64,000 nucleotides of DNA, taken from the NCBI GenBank assembly GCA_910589485.1, contig CAJUSW010000012.1, positions 1-64,000 of the forward strand, written 5' to 3'. This DNA comes from an uncultured Duncaniella sp. (lineage in GTDB: Bacteria; Bacteroidota; Bacteroidia; Bacteroidales; Muribaculaceae). The first letter of the stretch is position 1; each line of letters starts with the position of its first letter. Positions 36,623-45,841 of the stretch are shown here, in pieces. Under the pieces are notes generated by a model. The model saw only the letters and a program-made list of their open reading frames with translations, was not told the origin of the DNA and ran no database searches. The position numbers and the translations under genes are program-made.

Positions 36623-38749
36623 ATGAACCACTTCACTCTGTCGGCCATGGCAATAGCCATGGCAGGCGTGGGCTTCACTTCCATGGAAGCACACGCAGCT
36701 CAAATCAGCTCTCCCTCAGGAACGGTCACCCTTGAAGCCGATGTAATAAACAGCGTACCCACCTACAGTGTGAGCTACAAAGGTATTCCCGTCATCAAGC
36801 CTTCGACACTGGGATTTGAACTTGCCGACGGCCCCGATATGATGGACGGCTTCAAGCTCATCGACACCGCCACCGCCTCGTTTGACGAGACATGGCAACC
36901 CGTGTGGGGCGAGAACCGTGACATACGCAACAATTACAACGAACTGTTGCTCCGTCTCGATCAGCCTGAACATTACCGCAAGATGAACATTCGTTTCCGT
37001 GTATATGACGACGGCATCGGATTCCGCTACGAATTTCCTCAGGAAGGTGTCCTCACCTACTTTATAATCAAGGAAGAACATTCCCAGTTTGCCATGACCG
37101 GCGACCACACGGCATGGTGGATTGCAGGTGACTATGACACACAGGAATATGACTACACGGAGTCGCGCCTTTCCGAGATACGCGGAAAGATGAAGGAGGC
37201 CATATGCAGCAATGCCTCACAGACCCTGTTCTCCCCCACAGGCGTGCAGACCTCACTCCAGATGAAGACCGACGATGGCCTCTATATCAACATCCACGAG
37301 GCCGCTCTGGTGGACTATTCGTGCATGCACCTCAACCTCGACGACAAGAACATGGTGTTTGAATCGTGGCTCACTCCCGATGCCCAGGGCAACAAGGGAC
37401 ACATCCAGAGTCCCGCCCACTCCCCCTGGCGTACAGTGATGGTGACCGATAACGCATGTGACATTCTCGCATCCAACCTCATCCTCAATCTCAATGATCC
37501 ATGTGCCTACGACGACACTTCATGGATCAAGCCGGTGAAATATGTCGGCGTGTGGTGGGAGATGATAGCCGGGCCCCAGGAATGGAGCTATACCAGCGAC
37601 CTCCCCTCGATCAAACTTGGCAAGCATGACTATACACGTACAAAATGCCACGGAAAGCATGCCGCCAACAATGACAACGTGAAGAAGTACATAGATTTCG
37701 CCGCCGAGCATGGTTTCGACCAGGTGCTCGTGGAGGGATGGAACGTAGGTTGGGAGGATTGGTTCGGTCATTCCAAGGACTATGTGTTCGATTTCAAGAC
37801 CCCCTACCCCGACTTTGATATCGACATGCTCAACGCCTATGCCAAATCCAAGGGTGTGAAGATCATGATGCACCACGAGACATCGGGATCGGTGCGCAAC
37901 TATGAACGCCACATGGACGAGGCCTACGACCTGATGAACAAGTATGGCTACAATGCCGTGAAGAGCGGTTATGTAGGCAACATGATCCCCCGTGGAGAGC
38001 ATCATTACGGCCAGTGGCTCAACAACCACTACCTCTATGCCGTGACCGAGGCGGCCAAACACAAGATCATGGTGAACGCCCACGAAGCCGTGCGTCCCAC
38101 CGGTCTATGCCGCACCTATCCCAACCTCATCGGCAATGAAAGCGCTCGCGGTACTGAATATGAAGCCTTTGCCGGCAATAAGCCTTTCCACACCACTGTG
38201 CTCCCCTTCACCCGTCTGCAGGGTGGTCCGATGGACTATACTCCCGGCATATTCGACATGGATATGAAGGAGGTTAACCCCGACGGCAACGGCCACGTCA
38301 ACAGCACCATTGCCCGCCAGTTGGCACTGTATGTGACCATGTACAGCCCCCTGCAGATGGCAGCCGACGTCCCCGAGGTCTACAACCGTTACATGGATGC
38401 GTTCCAGTTCATCAAGGATGTGGCAGTCGACTGGGACGAGAGCCGTTATCTTGAGGCTGAGCCGGGACGCTATATCGTAGCCGCCCGCAAGGCCAAGGGT
38501 ACCGACGACTGGTTCATCGGATGCACTGCCAACGAGGATGGACACGACTCCACCTTGTCGCTGGACTTCCTTGACAAAGGCAAGAAGTATGAGGCCGTAA
38601 TATATGCCGATGCCCCCGACGCGCACTATGCCACAAATTCCCAGGCTTACATCATAACCAAAAAGGATGTCTCAGCCAAAACCAAGCTGAAGATGAAAGC
38701 CGCTCCCGGCGGTGGCTATGCCATCTCCATCAAGCCGAAGGCCATATAA
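36623..38749 (+). CDS. GH97 alpha-glucosidase (SusB-like, inverting)
   Basis: I place the start at ATG 36623: it gives a clean signal peptide (MNHFTLSAMAIAMAG...AHA), while the ATG at 36572 lies inside the palindromic repeat. The 708-residue protein has the GH97 N-terminal beta-sandwich, central barrel and C-terminal domain. Four glutamates at 419 (MMHHETSG), 488 (NAHEAVRPTG), 506 (IGNESARG) and 512 (GTEYEA) are spaced 69, 18 and 6 apart, as in SusB (E439, E508, E526, E532). This points to the inverting alpha-glucosidase branch rather than the retaining alpha-galactosidases. It should release glucose in the periplasm and is the last gene of the locus. Confidence 0.9.
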   Translation: MNHFTLSAMAIAMAGVGFTSMEAHAAQISSPSGTVTLEADVINSVPTYSVSYKGIPVIKPSTLGFELADGPDMMDGFKLIDTATASFDETWQPVWGENRDIRNNYNELLLRLDQPEHYRKMNIRFRVYDDGIGFRYEFPQEGVLTYFIIKEEHSQFAMTGDHTAWWIAGDYDTQEYDYTESRLSEIRGKMKEAICSNASQTLFSPTGVQTSLQMKTDDGLYINIHEAALVDYSCMHLNLDDKNMVFESWLTPDAQGNKGHIQSPAHSPWRTVMVTDNACDILASNLILNLNDPCAYDDTSWIKPVKYVGVWWEMIAGPQEWSYTSDLPSIKLGKHDYTRTKCHGKHAANNDNVKKYIDFAAEHGFDQVLVEGWNVGWEDWFGHSKDYVFDFKTPYPDFDIDMLNAYAKSKGVKIMMHHETSGSVRNYERHMDEAYDLMNKYGYNAVKSGYVGNMIPRGEHHYGQWLNNHYLYAVTEAAKHKIMVNAHEAVRPTGLCRTYPNLIGNESARGTEYEAFAGNKPFHTTVLPFTRLQGGPMDYTPGIFDMDMKEVNPDGNGHVNSTIARQLALYVTMYSPLQMAADVPEVYNRYMDAFQFIKDVAVDWDESRYLEAEPGRYIVAARKAKGTDDWFIGCTANEDGHDSTLSLDFLDKGKKYEAVIYADAPDAHYATNSQAYIITKKDVSAKTKLKMKAAPGGGYAISIKPKAI

Positions 38750-38835
38750 TACTGTCCCCAAGAACACACAACGAAACAACTTTTCAGTACTTTCCACCTA
38801 TTACACATACCTAAGGTAACAAAGATTGAATGAGC

Positions 38836-38877
38836 AGAGAGGAGCACCCGTGATTCCGGGATACTCCTCTCTTTTTT
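38836..38877 (+). terminator. Terminator of the SusC-GH97 operon
   Basis: AGAGAGGAG pairs with CTCCTCTCT, with CCCG/CGGG inside, followed by a T6 tract. Confidence 0.85.
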
Positions 38878-38947
38878 ATCATTCATGCCATCGGTTTCTC
38901 GGCCGGAGGCATGCGTGTATCGTCAATATGTGCCTGTAATCACCCGA

Positions 38948-39985
38948 TCACATGATGCCACGCTCGCGGAGCTTGAGCTGCCATGCCCAGGCCGAACGCA
39001 TGGTATCGGCAAGCGAGGATGTGGCCTTCCAGCCGAGCACCTCGTTGGCATAGGCAGGATTGGCCCACACCTTCTCGATGTCGCCTGTGCGGCGCCCCAC
39101 GATCTTATGGGGCACCTTCACGCCTGTAGCCTGCTCGAAGGTATTGATCAGCTCGAGAACTGACACGCCATTGCCTGTACCGAGGTTGAAGATCTCGATC
39201 TTGGCATCGCTCTTATCGGTGAGCATGCGCTCCACAGCTATCACGTGAGCTTTGGCAAGGTCAACCACATTGATGTAGTCGCGGATGCATGAACCGTCGG
39301 GGGTGTTGTAATCGTCGCCAAACACGCTCAGCTCCTTACGTATCCCCATGGCAGTCTGTGTGAGGTAAGGGATGAGGTTCTGAGGTACACCGTTGGGCAA
39401 TTCACCGATCTCGGCCGACGGATGCGCACCCACCGGGTTGAAGTAGCGGAGAATAACGCTCTTGAAGGGCGCTCCGGCATTGATGACATCGGTGATGATC
39501 TCCTCCGATATCTGCTTGGTGTTGCCGTAGGGTGAAGTAGCCTTCTTGATGGGAGCAGCCTCGGTGACAGGATTCTCGTCGGGCTCACCATATACTGTGC
39601 ACGATGAGGAGAACACAATGCCCTTGACTCCGTTGGGGCCCATGAGGTCAAGGAGGTTGAGCAGAGTGTTAAGGTTGTTCCTGTAATAGAGTATCGGCTT
39701 CTGCACGCTCTCGCCCACGGCCTTGGAAGCGGCGAAGTTTATTATGCCCTTGACATCGGGATAGTCGGCAAACAGTTTCTTGAGTGTGTCGATATCAGTG
39801 CAATCCCCCTCCACAAAGTCAGGGCGGATACCGGTGATACGCTCGATACCGTCAATCACATCACGGCTCGAATTGGAGAGATTGTCGATGATCACTACCG
39901 GATATCCGGCCTGCTGAAGCTCAACAACGGTATGCGAACCGATGTAGCCTGTTCCTCCGGTGACGAGGATACGTTCTTTTTTCAT
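38948..39985 (-). CDS. galE: UDP-glucose 4-epimerase
   Basis: The 345-residue extended SDR enzyme interconverts UDP-glucose and UDP-galactose. The NAD motif is TGGTGYIGSHT (9-19). The catalytic Ser/Tyr/Lys are in SSSCTVYG and SPYGNTK. The GalE signature RYFNPVGAHPSAEIGE and C-terminal DIEKVWANP are present. It follows the N-acyltransferase gene by 34 nt, the last gene of a minus-strand run. Confidence 0.95.
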   Translation of the reverse strand: MKKERILVTGGTGYIGSHTVVELQQAGYPVVIIDNLSNSSRDVIDGIERITGIRPDFVEGDCTDIDTLKKLFADYPDVKGIINFAASKAVGESVQKPILYYRNNLNTLLNLLDLMGPNGVKGIVFSSSCTVYGEPDENPVTEAAPIKKATSPYGNTKQISEEIITDVINAGAPFKSVILRYFNPVGAHPSAEIGELPNGVPQNLIPYLTQTAMGIRKELSVFGDDYNTPDGSCIRDYINVVDLAKAHVIAVERMLTDKSDAKIEIFNLGTGNGVSVLELINTFEQATGVKVPHKIVGRRTGDIEKVWANPAYANEVLGWKATSSLADTMRSAWAWQLKLRERGIM

Positions 39986-40019
39986 AGTGACTTATATATA
40001 AAAGTGATTTATGCTGTAT

Positions 40020-40961
40020 TCACGCTGTAGCCTCGGGGTGATAGGTCCCGATGTGGCGTTTTTTCTTTTCCTCAAAGATTTCATCGATGGCAAAGAAGAT
40101 TCCACTCTCCTCGACATCGCCAAACTCATCGTTGATCGCGGTGCCAAACATCCTCATCGTGGGCGAAAGACTCATGTAGGAGTTGACCAGCGGAGGGATA
40201 TTGAATCCGTGCTTGCGCACCTCGTGGTTGAGGGTCTTGTAATCCTCCTTGAACGAGTCGCTAACGAACAGTTCCTCCATCCCCGCGGTGTCGATCAATG
40301 TGTCGATGGCGCGGATAGGTCTGACGAGCTCGTCATTGTCGGGGAAATGCTTCTGGAGGAAATATAGTATCAGGTCGCGGCACCGACGGTCATAACTGGG
40401 ATACATGGTCATCTTGCCGAAGAGATACTTGATCTCGGGATACACTACCGTCAGAGCCCCCAGTCCGTCCCACAGATTGTCGAGCGCAAACAGTGCCTTG
40501 GCGCCTGCCTGGGAGGACTGGTAATGCAACCTCACGAACGAACGGCCCAACTCGATGGTCTGAGGCAGATATTCATTGACAAACTTGTCCGAGAAGCGGA
40601 ACATATGGCTCGTGGCGATGCGCGGACGCCCCTCAGCGTCAACACGTATATCCTTCCCTATGATAAAGCGGTAGCCACCCAATATGAGGCGCGACTCGGG
40701 ATCCCACACCACAAGCTGACGGCAGGGCGGATCCATCAGGTCAAATTCATCGATATCGACCTCCTTGCCTGTACCACCGCCGGCTGCCCGGAAGGATTCC
40801 TCGCGCAGACGCCCTATCTCGCGCATTGTGGCGGGACATTCACGGCCATCGATAACATATATGAGGTTTCCAGCTTTATTGGACTGCCTGAGCAGACGCT
40901 CGGGAGTAAGTTCTTGCTGTATCAGATCAGGATCAATAGGGTCAATGATGGGTTGAGTCAT
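40020..40961 (-). CDS. glsB: GNAT N-acyltransferase, probable glycine-lipid synthase GlsB
   Basis: The 313-residue protein belongs to the OlsB-like acyltransferases (CREECPATMREIGRLREESF-type N-terminus, FDLMDPPCRQLVVWD, LGGYRFIIG, ELGRSFVRLHYQ). In Bacteroides the homologue GlsB N-acylates glycine to start glycine-lipid synthesis, with the O-acyltransferase GlsA encoded beside it. The same pair is seen here, which supports the call. An in-frame TTG at 40994 is rejected in favour of ATG 40961, placed 7 nt after the upstream stop. Confidence 0.78.
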   Translation of the reverse strand: MTQPIIDPIDPDLIQQELTPERLLRQSNKAGNLIYVIDGRECPATMREIGRLREESFRAAGGGTGKEVDIDEFDLMDPPCRQLVVWDPESRLILGGYRFIIGKDIRVDAEGRPRIATSHMFRFSDKFVNEYLPQTIELGRSFVRLHYQSSQAGAKALFALDNLWDGLGALTVVYPEIKYLFGKMTMYPSYDRRCRDLILYFLQKHFPDNDELVRPIRAIDTLIDTAGMEELFVSDSFKEDYKTLNHEVRKHGFNIPPLVNSYMSLSPTMRMFGTAINDEFGDVEESGIFFAIDEIFEEKKKRHIGTYHPEATA

Positions 40962-40968
40962 GATGCTA

Positions 40969-41793
40969 TTATTGACTGGGCAATTTATATACAATAGATC
41001 TCAGCTTATCAGCCTGTGCGAGAGCCTCTTTGCCACCCCTTAGCTCAGTCCATGGCACCGGGGCGCCAAAGGTGATAGTGAAGTGGGATCCCTCACTGAG
41101 GATCATTTCTTTCGGCAGACGTATCATCTCGATATTGAAACGCAGTCCGAGCCGAGACCTTAATTGTGCAAATTTATAAAAAAACCGCGAATTCTCACCA
41201 CTAAAATGCACAGGAATTATGTCACGATGATAGGAAATAGCCCTTACAACTGCCATTTTGTGCCAATCGAGGTCGGCTATCTTACCGTCCTTACCCATGC
41301 GTGACACCAATCCGGCCGGGAACATTATGATAGGCTCATCACCGGCAAACGCCTTGTCGATGCTGTCGGCCCCCGCCCGCGACTGTGAGCCATGCTTGTT
41401 GACCCCGAGGAATATAGGGCGCAACGGCTCCACGAAATCGAGCAGGTCGTTGACCACAAATTTCACATCCTCGGCCGAACCTCCGTAGATGCGCCTCGCG
41501 GCACTCGCCAGCACAAGGCCGTCGAGACCGCCAAGCGGATGATTGGACACGAGGATCACCCTGCGCCGAGAAGGATCGGGCAATTGTCCAGCGAGGTCAT
41601 ATGTAACACCCATGTCGCTCAAGGCTCCGTCGGCAAAATCCGCGCCTGTGGCCGGATAGTTATGCTCGAGGATGTAGTTGAGACGGTCCTGGCAAATGGT
41701 CCTCTCGAGCCACCTCACCATCCACCGCGGTATGTAGCGATGGTAGCGGGGTGCGCGCTCGCGCAACACATTGTCAATGTCAATCCGCATCAT
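40969..41793 (-). CDS. glsA: PlsC-like O-acyltransferase, probable GlsA
   Basis: The protein of about 274 residues is a glycerolipid-type acyltransferase with the catalytic His/Asp in SNHPLGGLDG and the later motif MFPAGLVSRMG. It lies directly before the GlsB-like gene, as in Bacteroides, where GlsA adds the second acyl chain to N-acyl-glycine. The start could be GTG 41799 or ATG 41793. It overlaps the pseudouridine synthase gene by 14-20 nt. A general acyl-glycerophosphate acyltransferase role cannot be excluded. Confidence 0.75.
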   Translation of the reverse strand: MMRIDIDNVLRERAPRYHRYIPRWMVRWLERTICQDRLNYILEHNYPATGADFADGALSDMGVTYDLAGQLPDPSRRRVILVSNHPLGGLDGLVLASAARRIYGGSAEDVKFVVNDLLDFVEPLRPIFLGVNKHGSQSRAGADSIDKAFAGDEPIIMFPAGLVSRMGKDGKIADLDWHKMAVVRAISYHRDIIPVHFSGENSRFFYKFAQLRSRLGLRFNIEMIRLPKEMILSEGSHFTITFGAPVPWTELRGGKEALAQADKLRSIVYKLPSQ

Positions 41794-42472
41794 TGTCACT
41801 CACGATTTGTGAAAACGCCTGCCACAGAGGATCGGCAGGGAGGGGAGCTGTGACATCGATGAGATTGCCCGACACGGGGTGTTCAAACCGTATCCTGTGG
41901 GCGCGCAACGAGATAGATCCGTCGGGATTGGAACGTTTGTCGCCATACTTCAGGTCTCCCTTGATAGGACAGCCCACTGATGAGAGCTGTACACGTATCT
42001 GATGTTTGCGGCCCGTCTCAAGATTCACTTCAAGCAAATGATAGCGGTCGGATGCTCCGAGATATCTGTAGGACAACGCCGCTTCCTTGGCTCCCTTGAC
42101 GGGTGTGGCCGAGATATAGCTCTTGTTGTTACGTTCCACCGAATGGATATAGCCCGTGAGGCGGTCGGCATCCTTGGGCGGACGGTTACGGCTTATGGCG
42201 AGGTATGATTTATGCACCTTGCCGGTGCGGAACATTTCGTTCAACCGGGCCAGGGCCTTGGATGTCTTGGCAAACACCACTACCCCACCCACCGAACGGT
42301 CAAGGCGGTGCACCACGCCACAGAACACATTGCCCGGCTTGGCATACTTCTCCTTGATCCATGCTTTCAGGGTCTCCACAAGCGGTTCATCGCCGGTCTT
42401 GTCCCCTTGCACAATCTCGCCCGGAGCCTTGTTAACTATGATTATGTGATTATCCTCGTAGAGTACTTCCAT
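41780..42472 (-). CDS. RluA-family pseudouridine synthase
   Basis: The 230-residue protein has the catalytic Asp in HRLDRSVGGVVVFAKT and the RluA motifs LAISRNRP, RKHQIRVQLSS and LRAHRIRF. It lacks an S4 domain. The target (rRNA or tRNA uridine) cannot be told. ATG 42472 (MEVLYEDNH) is preferred to an upstream TTG at 42481. Confidence 0.85.
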   Translation of the reverse strand: MEVLYEDNHIIIVNKAPGEIVQGDKTGDEPLVETLKAWIKEKYAKPGNVFCGVVHRLDRSVGGVVVFAKTSKALARLNEMFRTGKVHKSYLAISRNRPPKDADRLTGYIHSVERNNKSYISATPVKGAKEAALSYRYLGASDRYHLLEVNLETGRKHQIRVQLSSVGCPIKGDLKYGDKRSNPDGSISLRAHRIRFEHPVSGNLIDVTAPLPADPLWQAFSQIVSDNDAD

Positions 42473-42503
42473 AATTCCCAAAGTGAGTCTAAAAAGAAAT
42501 GAG

Positions 42504-43649
42504 CTATGAAACGCGGTCGACTATCGCGGCGATGGCACCGTCGCCGGTGACATTACATGCCGTGCCGAATGAATCCATCGCTATGTAAAGAGCGATCATC
42601 AGGGCTATGGTCTCCTGATCGAAACCGAGTATCGACTGAAGCAACCCGAGCGAGGCCATAATGGCTCCTCCGGGAATACCTGGAGCGGCTACCATAGTGA
42701 TGCCGAGCATAGCTATGAAATGCAGGAATAGGGGCAGATCGTGAGGCTGGCCATGCATTATCATTATGGCCAACGCACAGGCCACGATCTTGAGCGTACT
42801 GCCGCTGAGATGGATGGTGGCACACAGGGGAATCACAAATCCCGCCACATCCTCACGCACACCCATCTTGATGGCCTGACGCAGGGTCACGGGGATGGTG
42901 GCGGCCGATGACTGGGTGCCCAAGGCGGTGAAATAGGCCGGCAACATGGTGCGGAGCATCGCAAAAGGATTGCGACGGGCAAACGGTGCGGCTATGCAAT
43001 ACTGCATCACAAGCACAAATACGTGCAGGATGAAGATGATGCCTATGATCTTGATGAAACCCGAGAGGATGGTGCCCACCTCCCCTTCGTAAGTCATGCA
43101 CAGGAATATGCCGAATATGTAGAACGGAAGGAGTGGGATGATGGCTGTATTGATGGTCTTCGACACTATCTCGCGGAACTCATCCATGCCCCTGCGCAGG
43201 GCCGTACCGCCTGAGAAAGCTATTCCCAATCCGAGCATGAAGGAGAGGACAAGCGACGTGGTCACACCCATGAGCGGAGGCATCTCCACCGTGAACCATC
43301 CGGCAAGCTTGACGGGATTCTCGGCCTCGGCCAAGGCGACATCGCCCGCTATGAGGCCGGGGAAGAATATGCTTCCGGTCATATAAGATATGAAGCCCGA
43401 TAGGATGGTGAAACCGTAGGCCAGGAGAGCTGTGATTACGAGCAACCGGCCGGCCTTACTACCAATGTCGGCAATCGCAGGCACCACGAAACCCACGATA
43501 ATCATGGGGATCATGAATCCGAGAAACTGGGAATATATGCCGTTGAACGTGGCGCAAAGTTCGCCAAACCACTGCGGGGAGACAAATCCTATCAGTATGC
43601 CAAGCAGGATGGCAATGCCGATGCGGGGCAATAGTCCGAGCTTTTTCAT
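42504..43649 (-). CDS. Dicarboxylate/amino acid:cation symporter (DAACS family)
   Basis: The 381-residue membrane protein has the DAACS layout: eight or so helices, the serine-rich segment ALGTQSSAATIPVT, and the C-terminal substrate segment IALMIALYIAMDSFGTACNVTGDGA with the conserved NVTGD. It probably imports glutamate, aspartate, serine/threonine or C4-dicarboxylates with Na or H ions. ATG 43649 overlaps the nadE stop as ATGA; the GTG at 43658 is less likely. Confidence 0.88.
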   Translation of the reverse strand: MKKLGLLPRIGIAILLGILIGFVSPQWFGELCATFNGIYSQFLGFMIPMIIVGFVVPAIADIGSKAGRLLVITALLAYGFTILSGFISYMTGSIFFPGLIAGDVALAEAENPVKLAGWFTVEMPPLMGVTTSLVLSFMLGLGIAFSGGTALRRGMDEFREIVSKTINTAIIPLLPFYIFGIFLCMTYEGEVGTILSGFIKIIGIIFILHVFVLVMQYCIAAPFARRNPFAMLRTMLPAYFTALGTQSSAATIPVTLRQAIKMGVREDVAGFVIPLCATIHLSGSTLKIVACALAIMIMHGQPHDLPLFLHFIAMLGITMVAAPGIPGGAIMASLGLLQSILGFDQETIALMIALYIAMDSFGTACNVTGDGAIAAIVDRVS

Positions 43650-45577
43650 TTTCTCCACATATTAGATGATGCGTCGGAAGGCATGCGCCAGTCTCCACGG
43701 GGCGACAGGCATACGGAACCCACCTTGGGGCCGTCGGGCAGACACGACCGCTTGAACTGTTGCTGGAAGAATCGTTTCATGAAGGTGTCGAGCCATTTGC
43801 GGAGGGTAGCGTCGTCATACTGCTCCTGAGTGAACGCATGGCGGGCAAGGAAATAGATACGCTCGGGCGTGAAGCCATAGCGCAACATGTAGTAGAGATA
43901 GAAGTCGTGGAGCTCATAGGGGCCGACGAGGTCCTCGGTTTTCTGCAGGATCTCACCGTCGGCAGCCGCGGGGACAAGCTCGGGACTGATGGGGGTGTCG
44001 ATGATGTCAAGCAGGAGCGAGCGCACACTATCGGAAGTCGAGGGCTGATGCGCGTAATAATCCACAAGGTGCTTTACGAGGGTCTTGGGCACGCCGGCGT
44101 TTACGCCATACATCGACATGTGGTCGCCATTGTAGGTTGCCCATCCGAGGGCGAGTTCCGAGAGGTCGCCGGTGCCGAGCACTATGCCACCCAAGCGGTT
44201 GGACATGTCCATGAGTATCTGGGTGCGCTCGCGGGCCTGACAGTTCTCGTAAGTTACATCGTGGACCGAGGGATCCTGGCCTATGTCGCTGAAATGCTGG
44301 GTCACGGCCGGACCGATGGGTATCTCCATCGCTGTCACGCCCAGCTCCTCCATGAGCGAGGCGGCATTGTTGTGAGTGCGGTCGGTGGTGCCGAATCCCG
44401 GCATGGTGATACCCACTATGCCCTTGCGGTCGAGACCGAGGCGATCGAATGTACGCACCGCCACAAGGAGCGCGAGCGTTGAATCGAGACCTCCGGAGAT
44501 TCCCACCACGAGCGTGCGGCAACCTATGGCATCCAACCGCTTGGCGAGTCCGGCCACCTGGATATTGAGTATCTCATCGCACCGCTCCTCCTTAGCCGAG
44601 GCATCCGACGGGACAAAGGGATGAGGGTCGATGTAGCGCAACAGTGATGTATCATCGCCACGGTCAGCGCACCCGGAGCTTCCAACATGTGAAACTGATA
44701 TGACATCCGCCCCCTCGCGCTCGGCACAATCGGCAAATGTGGTCATGTGCATGCGGTCACGTTCAAGGGCTTCAATGTCTACATCGGCTACTACGGTATT
44801 GTCGGCGGGATCCCATCGCTTGCTTGAGGCAAGTATCGAACCGTTCTCGGCTATTATGGCCTTGCCGTCGAATACAAGGTCGGTAGAGGACTCGCCCCAC
44901 CCTGCCCCGGCATAAGCATAGGCACACAGGCATCGGGCTGACTGCTGGGAGATGAGTTTGCGGAGATAATCATATTTACCGATAAGATCATCGGAGGCTG
45001 AGAGGTTGACCACCACCTGCGCTCCGGCCATGGCGAGACGGCAGGATGGAGGCACGGGCACCCACAGGTCCTCGCATATCTCCACGCCCACTCGGGCGCC
45101 GGCCCACTCGAATATCGACTCGTTGCACATTGTCACCTCAGTGTCGCCATCCAGGGCCACGCGCATCGACATGCAGGAAGGGAGCGGCCGCCACCAGCGG
45201 CGTTCGTAGAACTCGTTGTAATTCGGCACGTAAGTTTTGGCCACAAGATGCACATGGCCGGCACGTATCACGGCCGCGCAATTGTACATGGCCCCGTTGT
45301 GCTCCACCGGAAGCCCGACCACGACACACATGGGCCAGTTACGGGAGCGGTCCTTGAGGACTACCAGCGCACGGCGCGCGGCATCGATCAGGGTTCTGTT
45401 ATGGAACAGGTCGGCACAGGTATATCCTGTCAACGACATTTCGGGAAATACAGCCAGCTCGACATTCCGGTTCAACAGCTCGTCAATGTGAGCCGATATC
45501 TGTGACAAATTGTAATCTACATCGGCCACGCGCACCTGTGGGGCGCATGAGGCCACGCGTAGAAAGCCATTATGCAT
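43646..45577 (-). CDS. nadE: Glutamine-dependent NAD synthetase
   Basis: The 643-residue enzyme makes NAD from deamido-NAD, ATP and glutamine. The N-terminal nitrilase-type glutaminase has the triad Glu (FPEMSLTGYTC), Lys (KTYVPNYNEFYE) and Cys (GVEICEDLWVP). The C-terminal synthetase has the PP-loop GISGGLDSTLAL and TGDLSELALGW. It is the first of a six-gene minus-strand run. A 185-bp inverted-repeat element lies 12 nt upstream of its ATG. Confidence 0.96.
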   Translation of the reverse strand: MHNGFLRVASCAPQVRVADVDYNLSQISAHIDELLNRNVELAVFPEMSLTGYTCADLFHNRTLIDAARRALVVLKDRSRNWPMCVVVGLPVEHNGAMYNCAAVIRAGHVHLVAKTYVPNYNEFYERRWWRPLPSCMSMRVALDGDTEVTMCNESIFEWAGARVGVEICEDLWVPVPPSCRLAMAGAQVVVNLSASDDLIGKYDYLRKLISQQSARCLCAYAYAGAGWGESSTDLVFDGKAIIAENGSILASSKRWDPADNTVVADVDIEALERDRMHMTTFADCAEREGADVISVSHVGSSGCADRGDDTSLLRYIDPHPFVPSDASAKEERCDEILNIQVAGLAKRLDAIGCRTLVVGISGGLDSTLALLVAVRTFDRLGLDRKGIVGITMPGFGTTDRTHNNAASLMEELGVTAMEIPIGPAVTQHFSDIGQDPSVHDVTYENCQARERTQILMDMSNRLGGIVLGTGDLSELALGWATYNGDHMSMYGVNAGVPKTLVKHLVDYYAHQPSTSDSVRSLLLDIIDTPISPELVPAAADGEILQKTEDLVGPYELHDFYLYYMLRYGFTPERIYFLARHAFTQEQYDDATLRKWLDTFMKRFFQQQFKRSCLPDGPKVGSVCLSPRGDWRMPSDASSNMWRK

Positions 45578-45588
45578 AGTGAGTAGTT

Positions 45589-45773
45589 AAGTAAGTCTTA
45601 AAAATTAAACGCTATATGTAAGTCCTAAAGAGCTTGCTCAATAAATCTTGTTCTTTTTGGCTATTATGGCTTTGTCACTCAGTCGCATAGCTCGCTATGC
45701 TCCTTCATTCCGCAACCATAATACCGCAAAAATAACTGCGATTTATTTGTGCATTAATTTTTAGGACTTACTT
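45589..45773. repeat. 185-bp MITE-like element of the GTAAGTC family
   Basis: The ends are 20-bp terminal inverted repeats differing at one base (AAGTAAGTCTTAAAAATTAA and the complement of TTAATTTTTAGGACTTACTT). Inside are the family core CGCTATATGTAAGTCCTAAAGAG and an 8-bp palindrome GCATAGC-GA-GCTATGC. It has no coding capacity. It fills most of the gap between the divergent nadE and cls genes. No clear target duplication is seen. Confidence 0.75.
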
Positions 45774-45841
45774 ATTTTTCGTAAAAACATCCCAAAGTTA
45801 ACGATTTTTTTGCGATATTTGCGATAGTAATATGAAAATTC

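Noticed and set aside
42480..42508. A possible fifth GTAAGTC repeat (AAGTGAGTCTAAAAAGAAATGAGCTATG)
   Set aside because: Only the left part matches, there is no inverted partner, and it is not upstream of a plus-strand gene; at most a relic.
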